Assembly (NCBI GenBank): GCA_021203585.1
Contig: JAJQAW010000254.1
Location: 1 to 5,163 of the forward strand
Reading direction: 5' to 3'
Length of the DNA stretch: 5,163 nucleotides
Source: Rikenellaceae bacterium
Lineage (GTDB): Bacteria > Bacteroidota > Bacteroidia > Bacteroidales > Rikenellaceae
A model generated the notes under the pieces. That model worked only from the letters and a program-made list of their open reading frames with translations, had not been told where the DNA came from and searched no databases. A program made the position numbers and the translations under genes. Positions 1 to 5,163 of the stretch are shown piece after piece; the first letter of the stretch is position 1, and each line of letters begins with the position of its first letter.

Positions 1-699
1 GGCTTATGCTTTCCGCTTACCCATTTGCCCCGTAAATTGAGGTATAAAAAAGCAGCCGGGCCGGTGACTTTTTTCCCCGGAACAAAGGTGTACGATTGCC
101 GCTTCGAAGGATATAATGCGTTGCGAAGCCGCGTGCGGTTGTCCGAATCGGAGTTGGGACTGGAAACTTACATCAATCGGGAGAGTATCATACAGGGCGC
201 CCGGATTGGCCGCTGGTGCAGTATCGGAGAGGGAGTACGGATCGGTTTGGGCAACCATCCGGTCCGCCGGTTTGTTTCGACCAGCGGATTGTTGTTGACC
301 GATACCACCGGCACGTTGGGATTTACCCTGCACCGGGGCCCGGACCGGTGTACGTTATACCAAAAAGTCGGAGCACATTTCAATGTGCTCATCGGTCACG
401 ATGTCTGGATCGGCTGCGGTGTTACGATTATGGACGACCTGGTCATCGGTCACGGTGCGGTGATCGGAGCGGGTGCGGTGGTTACACGCAATGTGGATCC
501 CTATACCATCGTGGCCGGGGTACCGGCCCGTCCGATCCGCAAACGCTTCAACGAAAGCCAGATTCGCTTTTTATTAAATCTCCGGTGGTGGGACAACAGC
601 TGGGAATGGGTAAAAGCTCATGCTATGGAGATGGAAGATATCGAAGTATTTATGCAAAAACGGCAGGCCGATGAATCTCTGGTGGAGAATATGGAATAG
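1..699 (+). CDS. CatB-like hexapeptide O-acetyltransferase, 5' end cut by the window
   Basis: This is a left-handed beta-helix acetyltransferase of the CatB/xenobiotic acetyltransferase (XAT) branch, cytoplasmic and acetyl-CoA dependent. In polysaccharide loci such enzymes usually O-acetylate a sugar. Counting from the TTG at 25 as residue 1, hexapeptide turns start near residue 57 ([20 protein letters not shown]). The GNHP motif at 77-80 carries the His that is catalytic in this branch. A second helix block follows at about 122-170 ([29 protein letters not shown]), then the family's typical tail, RF....LL..RWWD, at 174-190. The frame is open to base 1 with no ATG, and no ribosome binding site precedes the TTG at 25, so the true start is probably just outside the window. 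A start at 25 would still give 224 residues, within the family's normal size. It ends in TAG at 697-699 and overlaps the next gene. The acceptor sugar cannot be told from sequence. Confidence 0.9.
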   Translation, partial: GLCFPLTHLPRKLRYKKAAGPVTFFPGTKVYDCRFEGYNALRSRVRLSESELGLETYINRESIIQGARIGRWCSIGEGVRIGLGNHPVRRFVSTSGLLLTDTTGTLGFTLHRGPDRCTLYQKVGAHFNVLIGHDVWIGCGVTIMDDLVIGHGAVIGAGAVVTRNVDPYTIVAGVPARPIRKRFNESQIRFLLNLRWWDNSWEWVKAHAMEMEDIEVFMQKRQADESLVENME

Positions 700-1240
700 G
701 GTGATTTTACGGTCCGTTTACCGGCAACGTTTCGGTTCATTCGGCCGCCATGCGTCTCTTCGGCGGCCGATTTGCCTGCGGGGAGCAAAGTATATCCACA
801 TAGGCGCCGGAGCGGTCGTGAAAGAAAGCGGTTGGTTGGAAGCACGTCCGCTGGATCGGAAAGGGTGTGAACTGCGTATCGGCGCCGGGAGTTCGATCGG
901 TTATTTCTACCACATTTATGCTACCCGCAAGATCGTCATCGGTCCGAAGATATTGATGGGGAGCGGAGTATACATCACCGATTGCACCCACGGTTACGAA
1001 GATCCGGATCGCCCCATCATCGATCAACCGGCGCGCACGGTGGGCGAGGTATCGATCGGGGAAGGCAGCTGGATCGGTCAACACGCCGCCATCCTCGGAG
1101 TCCGAGTGGGGAAACATTGTATGGTGGGAGCCAATGCGGTAGTCACGAAGGATATTCCGAATTATTGTGTGGTTGCCGGAGCTCCGGCCCGTGTCCTGCG
1201 TACCTATGATTCGGACCGGAAACAATGGATAAACTGCTGA
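671..1240 (+). CDS. WcaF/maltose-acetyltransferase-like hexapeptide acyltransferase
   Basis: This is a second left-handed beta-helix acyltransferase, of the LbH_MAT-like group that includes WcaF-type colanic acid acetyltransferases. It is expected to act in the cytoplasm with acetyl-CoA on a sugar or lipid-linked glycan. The ATG at 671 was chosen because it gives 189 residues with the family's usual head, a basic aromatic stretch ([10 protein letters not shown]) followed by FGSFG and [11 protein letters not shown]. This start overlaps the upstream gene by 29 bases. GTG at 701 is the alternative and would cost ten residues. An in-frame ATG at 620 would overlap by 80 bases and looks spurious. 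Hexapeptide turns run at about 42-50, 69-76 and 88-100. THGYED at 106-111 holds the likely catalytic His107, and the closing block at 127-175 ([32 protein letters not shown]) is textbook for the fold. The stop is TGA at 1238-1240. The substrate is unknown. Confidence 0.88.
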   Translation: MNLWWRIWNRVILRSVYRQRFGSFGRHASLRRPICLRGAKYIHIGAGAVVKESGWLEARPLDRKGCELRIGAGSSIGYFYHIYATRKIVIGPKILMGSGVYITDCTHGYEDPDRPIIDQPARTVGEVSIGEGSWIGQHAAILGVRVGKHCMVGANAVVTKDIPNYCVVAGAPARVLRTYDSDRKQWINC

Positions 1241-1413
1241 AGCCTCGGATTGTTCCGGAAAAACCGAACCGAATGGAGAAAATAGACATCGTAACAGTAT
1301 TGTACAACAGCAGGGAGGTCTTACCGGATTTTTTCCGTTCGCTGGACCGGCAATCCTACCGGGATTTCCGATTATATGTGGTGGACAACGCCTCTTTGGA
1401 CCAATCCCTGGCC

Positions 1414-1416
1414 TAG
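1414..1416 (+). other. Premature in-frame TAG in the GT2 gene
   Basis: The codons run GCC-TAG-GCG-GAG-GAA-ATG, so the frame is unchanged on both sides of the stop. The stop sits just after the VDNAS.D nucleotide-binding motif, in a helix that is variable in this family. A single-base change from CAG, GAG, AAG, TCG, TTG, TGG, TAC or TAT would explain it. The first gene of the window ends naturally with TAG at 697-699, so TAG appears to be a normal stop codon in this genome. Confidence 0.9.
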
Positions 1417-1425
1417 GCGGAGGAA

Positions 1426-2178
1426 ATGGCCCGGCAGGTCGGTTTCCGGACGGTTTTCATTCGCAACCGGCGAAACGGCGGAATCGCACAGGGAAACAAC
1501 CTGGGTATACGGGCCGCTCGGAAGGATGGCTGCCGATGGATTCTCCTTTCGAACAACGATACGGTCTGGTTTCCCGATACACTGGCTCGGTTGCTGGGCG
1601 AGTCGGTGCTTCGGCAGGTGGAAATCGCGGCGCCGAAAATCCTCTATCATGGCAGTGGCAAAATCTGGTATGCCGGAGGGAGATGGAACCGGTTGCGCGG
1701 TGGGACCCTCCATTGCAAAACGGATCGACAGGCCGATCCGGCTCCCACCGAATATGCGCCGAGTTGCTGTCTGATGATCCACAGTTCGGTCTTCGACCGG
1801 ATCGGGTTGATGGACGAGCGGTATTTTATTTACTACGACGATTCGGATTTCATCCGGCGTGCCTCCGATGCGGGCATACCGCTCTGGTACATTCCGCAAG
1901 CGGTTCTCTCCCATAAGGAAGGTTCTTCCATCGGAGCCGTCTCTCCGGCGGCGCAATATTGGTTGTCTCGTAATTTGCTGGTGTATACCGATAAACACCA
2001 CTCGGGGGCGTATCGAAATTATGTGTTTGGGGTGAACCTGCTGCTGCTTTTCGGGATTCGCACCTTTACCTTCCGTCGAAAACAATGGCTGGCTTGCCGT
2101 CGGGGATTCCGCGACGGATGGGCCGATTGCCAACGAAAAGGGGTGGGGATAATTCCGGAAAAAGTCAGTAAAGGGTGA
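1426..2178 (+). CDS. Downstream fragment of the interrupted GT2 gene (250 residues)
   Basis: This is the open part left after the amber codon, starting at the first ATG, nine bases beyond it. The AGGCGGAGGAA stretch just upstream (1415-1425) happens to be purine-rich and Shine-Dalgarno-like, so internal re-initiation is conceivable. The product would keep the metal-binding SNND (42-45 of the fragment), the acidic YYDDSDF block (136-142) and the C-terminal region. It would lack the first Rossmann strand and the VDNAS motif that hold the nucleotide. It is therefore unlikely to be an active transferase by itself. Its TGA at 2176-2178 overlaps the start of the next gene. Confidence 0.55.
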   Translation: MARQVGFRTVFIRNRRNGGIAQGNNLGIRAARKDGCRWILLSNNDTVWFPDTLARLLGESVLRQVEIAAPKILYHGSGKIWYAGGRWNRLRGGTLHCKTDRQADPAPTEYAPSCCLMIHSSVFDRIGLMDERYFIYYDDSDFIRRASDAGIPLWYIPQAVLSHKEGSSIGAVSPAAQYWLSRNLLVYTDKHHSGAYRNYVFGVNLLLLFGIRTFTFRRKQWLACRRGFRDGWADCQRKGVGIIPEKVSKG

Positions 2179-3333
2179 ACTATTCTTTACCATACCTCCT
2201 GTTCGTCACTCTGTTGATGATGCTGACCGTCATGGAACGTGTCGGGAAGAGAAATCGGGCTACGGTACGGTACACGCATTACGGATGTATAATTCTGTAC
2301 CTGCTGTTCATCGGTTTACGGGGCTATATCGGTACCGATTGGTACAATTACCGGATCATTTTCGAACAGATTCCCACGCTGTTTTCCGGTCAGTGGGAGG
2401 AATTTCGATCCGGAAATTTTCAGGAAATCGGGTTCCTGGTGTTTGCTACCGCGGTAAAGAGTTTGTGGAACGATTATCATTTTTTCGTCTTTCTGAACGC
2501 CTGTTTGGATATGGTCATACTCCATGTGTTCCTAAACCGGTATGTGTCTTGGTACACCCTGGGATTTCTTCTGTTTTTCATTATGGGCGGTCTCACCTTG
2601 TGCGAATTGGTGCGGAATTCCCGTTCGGTCGGTCTGTTTCTACTGTCGATCCGGTATGTGATCGAACGCCGGCCGATTCCTTATGTGACCCTGAATCTGG
2701 TAGGAATGAGTTTTCACCTCTCCTCACTGATTTATATCTTGCTTTACGGGTTTATTCGCAGGCCGTGGCCCCGTTGGCTCTTTGTATGGGTCTTTTTGTT
2801 GGGGAATGTGGTTTTCCTTTTCCGGCTGGAGATTGTCCGGCCTCTGCTGGAACAATGGGGTGAGGCGGTAGGGGGCCGGCTGCAGCTCTATTTGGTGCAG
2901 TATGTGGGCCATGAATTATACGATGTTCCCTATGGATGGTCGATCGGCTATGTGGAACGGATTTTTACCGGTTTGATCGTGCTGGTATTTTACCGCAGAC
3001 TGATGGTCGGTAAAGGCTTCCATACCCCATTCCTGAACCTATATCTGTTCTATTTCGCCGCATTCTTTTTTCTGTCCGAAATGCGGGAATTGGCCGCACG
3101 AACCTCGCTGCTATTCGTCTGTTCTTACTGGGTGCTTGTGCCCGAGATCTATGAGATCCTGCTGAGCCGCTTCAAACGTGCCGTGTTCCGGTGGGTTCTG
3201 TACGGATATTGTCTGCTTAAAATGGCCGGCATGACCGCTATTCCGCTTTACCGGTACGATAATCTGTTGTGGGGAGTGCAACGGTACGAGGAGCGGGTGG
3301 GGGGAATTCGAACGCTTTTACCTGAATCGATAA
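2175..3333 (+). other. EpsG-family (Wzy-type) repeat-unit polymerase module
   Basis: This inner-membrane polymerase would join flipped repeat units into the polymer on the periplasmic side. Hydrophobic segments lie near residues 6-20, 36-50, 84-97, 101-120, 127-142, 169-192, 200-217, 262-274, 285-302, 309-328 and 338-356. EpsG hallmarks are RGYIGTDWYNY at 49-59, the conserved Arg in LVRNSRSVGLFLL at 145-157, the strand-helix FHLSSLIYILLYG at 180-192, and a YDNLL...YEER tail at 361-374. The end at 3333 assumes the six-G run at 3299-3304 should be five. The tail then reads VGEFERFYLNR and stops at TAA 3331-3333, giving 385 residues. In the sequence as written there is no stop here and the frame continues to 4478. 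The family assignment rests on topology and these motifs. O-antigen polymerase and ligase types lack the GTDW..Y motif. Confidence 0.8.
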
Positions 3334-4478
3334 CCATGAATCCGAAAAACATCCACATCGCAGAATTATCCATGACCGGTCCCCTGCACGCAGGTGTGAA
3401 TACCGGTTTTATTCAGATATGGAAACATCTTTATCCACGCTCCCGGTGCCGATTTTTTGCCGAGAAAGAGCATGTGGCTAACTGCAGCGAACGGGCTGCC
3501 GGAGCCGATGTTCTTTATTGTCCGTTTCCGGTGTTTCCCCGTGCCGTCAAGCGTACCCTCCCCTGGCGGGATTTGCTGGGCGGCGTGTATGGGCTGTGGC
3601 TGTTGTTGCGAACCCGGAAGGCGGATGTATTATTCATCACCAATCTGCTGCCTGTGACCCATTGGATCATCGTGGCTCTGAATCGGTGGCTGCGCAGAAA
3701 AGTATACATCGCCTTGCACGGACAGCTCGAAGCCCTGCTGCCCGACACTTCGTTGCGGAGCACCAAATATTATTTCCGGCTCCATCTTCCGCTCTTGCGT
3801 AGGGATAGACAAAACCGATATATTGTATTGGGAGAGCCTGTTTATCAGGGAGTAAAATCCTTTTTTCCCGAAATTCTGCCGCCCATTGTGATCGATCATC
3901 CGTATGATTACGGGCCGCAGGTTCCCGCTGCTCCCTTTGCGCCTCCCTTGCGGTTGGGGCAGCTCGGGATAGGAAACCGGTCTAAAGGTACGGAAAAATT
4001 ATTTCGGCTCGGAATCTTGCTTCGACAGGAAATCGAAGCGGGAAAAGTTGAAATTCACCTGATCGGCCGGCTCGATCCGGAACTTCTTCCGCAGACGAAC
4101 CGATGGGTGAACTGGCAGAAGGAGTTTGTTTCCCAGGAATCGATGGATCGAAAACTGCACGCGCTGCATTACACCCTTTTATTACGCGATGAAACTCAGG
4201 GACGGGCCACGGCCAGCGGCTCGTTCTTTGACACGGTTCGTTCGGTTACTCCCTTTCTGTCGCTCGGGTCTTCCTTTGTCCGCTCCTATGCCGACCGTTT
4301 TCCCGGTTGCGGGGAGATTTTCGATTCGCTCGAGCAAATGGCTACTGCTATCCGGCAAATCTGTCGTAGGTTCGATCGCATCTCCTATGGCTTGCAAATG
4401 GAACAGGTATACCGAATGCAGCAGGAATTATCCACCGGGAAGATTGCCCGGCGACTCCAGTCACAAATTCGATTATGA
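2175..4478 (+). CDS. EpsG/Wzy-like polymerase joined in frame to a GT-B-like glycosyltransferase (767 residues)
   Basis: As written, this is one uninterrupted frame starting at GTG 2175, whose GTGA overlaps the TGA of the GT2 gene and so suggests coupled translation. Residues 1-375 are an EpsG-type polysaccharide polymerase with roughly ten membrane segments. Residues 388-767 read as a complete soluble glycosyltransferase beginning with its own Met. Each half has the normal length of a free-standing protein, and only about a dozen unremarkable residues (376-387) lie between them. That is too short for a designed linker and is what would be expected if a stop codon had been lost. A six-G run at 3299-3304, exactly at the joint, offers the mechanism (see the separate entries). 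A genuine bifunctional protein, with polymerase in the membrane and transferase on the cytoplasmic side, is possible but is the less likely reading. Confidence 0.7.
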   Translation: MNYSLPYLLFVTLLMMLTVMERVGKRNRATVRYTHYGCIILYLLFIGLRGYIGTDWYNYRIIFEQIPTLFSGQWEEFRSGNFQEIGFLVFATAVKSLWNDYHFFVFLNACLDMVILHVFLNRYVSWYTLGFLLFFIMGGLTLCELVRNSRSVGLFLLSIRYVIERRPIPYVTLNLVGMSFHLSSLIYILLYGFIRRPWPRWLFVWVFLLGNVVFLFRLEIVRPLLEQWGEAVGGRLQLYLVQYVGHELYDVPYGWSIGYVERIFTGLIVLVFYRRLMVGKGFHTPFLNLYLFYFAAFFFLSEMRELAARTSLLFVCSYWVLVPEIYEILLSRFKRAVFRWVLYGYCLLKMAGMTAIPLYRYDNLLWGVQRYEERVGGIRTLLPESITMNPKNIHIAELSMTGPLHAGVNTGFIQIWKHLYPRSRCRFFAEKEHVANCSERAAGADVLYCPFPVFPRAVKRTLPWRDLLGGVYGLWLLLRTRKADVLFITNLLPVTHWIIVALNRWLRRKVYIALHGQLEALLPDTSLRSTKYYFRLHLPLLRRDRQNRYIVLGEPVYQGVKSFFPEILPPIVIDHPYDYGPQVPAAPFAPPLRLGQLGIGNRSKGTEKLFRLGILLRQEIEAGKVEIHLIGRLDPELLPQTNRWVNWQKEFVSQESMDRKLHALHYTLLLRDETQGRATASGSFFDTVRSVTPFLSLGSSFVRSYADRFPGCGEIFDSLEQMATAIRQICRRFDRISYGLQMEQVYRMQQELSTGKIARRLQSQIRL
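3299..3304 (+). repeat. G6 homopolymer at the polymerase/glycosyltransferase joint
   Basis: Six consecutive G span the codons GTG-GGG-GGA (residues 375-377). Losing one G moves the downstream reading to the frame that ends at TAA 3331-3333. That leaves two bases (CC) before ATG 3336, the tight spacing seen elsewhere in this operon. Gaining one G reaches TGA at 3323-3325 instead. Either change would separate the polymerase from the glycosyltransferase. Six bases is short for classical phase variation, but it is a typical place for a one-base insertion or base-calling error. Confidence 0.75.
3336..4478 (+). CDS. GT-B-like glycosyltransferase (probable separate gene, 380 residues)
   Basis: Starting from ATG 3336 this is a normal-sized soluble glycosyltransferase with two Rossmann-like halves. 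The N-terminal half opens with NIHIAELSMTGPLHAGVNTG, which looks like the glycine-rich acceptor-side loop of GT-B enzymes. It then has a predicted strand ADVLFITNLL followed by YIALHGQLEALL around residues 145-185, where the HG resembles the His-Gly seen in GT4-like enzymes. The C-terminal half has VLGEPVY, an IDHPYDYG hinge, LGQLGIGNRSKGTEKLF (the usual 'G....KG...L' donor-domain opening), and IHLIGRLDP. Near the end, LLRDETQGRATASGSFFDTV and TPFLSLGSSF occupy the place of the GT4 'E.FG...EA' region but do not match it closely, so the family number is uncertain. It would add a sugar to the lipid-linked repeat unit. Its last bases overlap the next gene (ATGA). Confidence 0.75.
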   Translation: MNPKNIHIAELSMTGPLHAGVNTGFIQIWKHLYPRSRCRFFAEKEHVANCSERAAGADVLYCPFPVFPRAVKRTLPWRDLLGGVYGLWLLLRTRKADVLFITNLLPVTHWIIVALNRWLRRKVYIALHGQLEALLPDTSLRSTKYYFRLHLPLLRRDRQNRYIVLGEPVYQGVKSFFPEILPPIVIDHPYDYGPQVPAAPFAPPLRLGQLGIGNRSKGTEKLFRLGILLRQEIEAGKVEIHLIGRLDPELLPQTNRWVNWQKEFVSQESMDRKLHALHYTLLLRDETQGRATASGSFFDTVRSVTPFLSLGSSFVRSYADRFPGCGEIFDSLEQMATAIRQICRRFDRISYGLQMEQVYRMQQELSTGKIARRLQSQIRL

Positions 4479-5163
4479 AACGCGCCTTGCATCTGTTGGA
4501 CCGTATTCGCTTCGGCGGCGCGGAGAGCGTGGCTTTGAATTATGCCCGCTCCATGGCCAGCTGGGGAGTTCGGTCCACGCTTTGCGGAAAACCGGATTCG
4601 GCGCATTTTTCCGCCTTTGCTTCCCGTTATGCCGATATTCGGCACCGAATCGATCCGAAGGAAATCCGAAGGGCGGATTATCTGTTTGTCCATTCCAACC
4701 GAAATCTTTTTCGGCTGTTGGTTTTGCGCTCCTTTTTCCGCCTGCGCGCTAAACGGATCGTTTATATTCAACACTTGCCCTATGCCGAATGGAAGTTTAA
4801 GCTGCTTGCCCGGATCATCAACCGGCTTTGCACGGGATTTATCCGGATCACTCCGATGACCGAATCGCTGGTCGAGCGGTACATTCGGATACCGGTCGAA
4901 TTCATTCCTAATTTTTACCTGCCCCGATACGCCCTCTCCGAGAGAGCGGCGATCCGGGAAAAAGTCCGGAATCGATACTCTATAGAACCGGGACAACGGA
5001 TCGTTTTATTCTCCGGAGCGCTGAAACCGGGCAAAGGATTACCGGAATTTTTGACCCTGGCCGAACGTTTCGCCGGTAGTGCCGACTACCGGTTCGTAGT
5101 GGTAGGCGATGGACAGCAGGCCGGATTGATCGCCGCTTATCCCCATAAAAATCTGCTGTGGAC
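4475..5163 (+). CDS. GT4-family glycosyltransferase, 3' end cut by the window
   Basis: ATG 4475 overlaps the preceding TGA as ATGA, so translation is probably coupled. The frame is open for 229 codons to the window edge. Residues 1-20 (HLLDRIRFGGAESVALN) show the GGAE loop typical of GT4 retaining transferases. VHSNRN (72-77), YIQHLPYAEWK (97-107) and a strand into TPMTESLVERY (126-136) complete the N-terminal acceptor domain. FIPNFY (143-148) is the interdomain hinge. VLFSGALKPGKGLPEFL (177-193) and YRFVVVGDG (205-213) are the donor-domain strands with the usual KG turn. The family is generally 330-380 residues, so about 60 percent is present. The missing part should contain the E-x7-E nucleotide-sugar motif. 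Acceptor and donor sugars cannot be inferred. No frameshift or stop is seen in the visible part. Confidence 0.9.
   Translation, partial: MKRALHLLDRIRFGGAESVALNYARSMASWGVRSTLCGKPDSAHFSAFASRYADIRHRIDPKEIRRADYLFVHSNRNLFRLLVLRSFFRLRAKRIVYIQHLPYAEWKFKLLARIINRLCTGFIRITPMTESLVERYIRIPVEFIPNFYLPRYALSERAAIREKVRNRYSIEPGQRIVLFSGALKPGKGLPEFLTLAERFAGSADYRFVVVGDGQQAGLIAAYPHKNLLW

Larger units (their letters stand above)
1273..2178 (+). pseudogene. Family 2 glycosyltransferase interrupted by an in-frame amber codon
   Basis: Read through the TAG at 1414-1416, this frame gives a 301-residue GT2 enzyme of the rhamnosyltransferase/WbbL-like group (COG1216), the usual family length. Such inverting GT-A enzymes add one sugar from a nucleotide donor to the lipid-linked repeat unit at the inner membrane face. 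Residues 5-12 (DIVTVLYN) and 35-41 (YVVDNAS) form the N-terminal nucleotide-binding half. The stop falls at codon 48. After it come NGGIAQGNNLG (68-78), the DXD-like SNND (93-96), DERYFIYYDDSDF (181-193) with the likely catalytic acid cluster, and LSHKEGSS (212-219). Homology is in one frame on both sides, so this is a nonsense change and not a frameshift. ATG 1273 is preferred because it begins directly at the family's first strand. ATG 1225, overlapping the previous gene by 16 bases, would add 16 non-conserved residues. As written the gene should be inactive, unless the TAG is suppressed or is a sequence error. Confidence 0.85.

Noticed and set aside
387..460. Repeated ATCGGTCACG words at about 390 and 442
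   Set aside because: These encode successive IGH turns of the hexapeptide beta-helix, so they are protein-repeat echoes and not a DNA element.
1241..1272. A promoter or terminator in the only real intergenic gap
   Set aside because: The gap is just 32 bases, has no hairpin with a T-run and no Bacteroidota TTTG/TAnnTTTG pair. It may even be coding if ATG 1225 is the GT2 start.
1414..1416. TAG recoded as a sense codon genome-wide
   Set aside because: The first gene ends with TAG at 697-699 exactly where its family normally ends, so TAG functions as a stop here. No other internal TAG is found in the real genes.
1372..2193. A 273-codon open frame on the minus strand opposite the GT2 gene
   Set aside because: It is the antisense shadow of clear GT2 coding sequence. 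It shows no recognisable domain, is proline- and arginine-rich as GC-rich shadows are, and would be the only minus-strand gene in the window.
3299..3305. A programmed -1 frameshift site of the form G GGG GGA
   Set aside because: It formally fits the slippery heptamer pattern. However, I see no obvious downstream stem-loop or upstream Shine-Dalgarno stimulator, and the natural-looking polymerase tail lies in the other (+1) frame.
4126..4752. A 208-codon plus-strand frame across the GT-GT4 boundary
   Set aside because: It is out of frame with both neighbouring transferases and has low-complexity Arg/Pro/Ser composition. The boundary is already explained by the ATGA overlap.
4385..4996. A 203-codon minus-strand frame opposite the GT4 gene
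   Set aside because: The plus-strand frame has strong GT4 motifs through the same stretch, while the minus-strand translation resembles nothing known to me.

Overview
This window is the middle of a surface-polysaccharide (capsule or O-antigen type) biosynthesis operon. Every gene is on the + strand and there is almost no intergenic DNA. The gene style suggests a member of the Bacteroidota, most likely a gut Bacteroidales. The evidence is an EpsG-type polymerase next to mixed glycosyltransferases and paired left-handed-beta-helix acyltransferases, weak or absent Shine-Dalgarno sequences, and moderately GC-rich coding DNA with heavy use of CGG and CCGG-containing codons. An Alistipes/Rikenellaceae-like genome would fit, but the genus is a guess from style and not from a match.

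Layout from left to right: (1) a CatB-like hexapeptide O-acetyltransferase that is already open at the left edge and ends at 699; (2) a second hexapeptide acyltransferase of the WcaF/maltose-acetyltransferase type, about 671-1240, overlapping the first; (3) a family 2 glycosyltransferase, about 1273-2178, broken by an in-frame TAG at 1414-1416; (4) one 767-codon open frame, 2175-4478, that joins an EpsG/Wzy-type membrane polymerase to a complete GT-B-like glycosyltransferase; (5) a GT4-type glycosyltransferase starting at 4475 and running off the right edge.

As a pathway, the glycosyltransferases would build a repeat unit on a lipid carrier at the inner face of the membrane. The two acyltransferases would decorate sugars or make an acylated nucleotide-sugar precursor. 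The EpsG-like protein would polymerise the flipped repeat units. No flippase, initiating transferase or chain-length regulator lies in the window, so these must be elsewhere.

The two observations most worth checking are both lesions in this operon. The GT2 gene has a premature amber codon 48 codons into the protein. The polymerase-glycosyltransferase joint contains a run of six G (3299-3304). Reading the run as five G restores a natural-looking polymerase C-terminus, a TAA stop at 3331-3333 and a separate glycosyltransferase ATG two bases later. The 767-residue 'fusion' is therefore probably two genes joined by a one-base insertion, by a sequencing error, or by slippage in a variable tract. 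I saw no RNA gene, mobile element, CRISPR array, terminator or convincing promoter.
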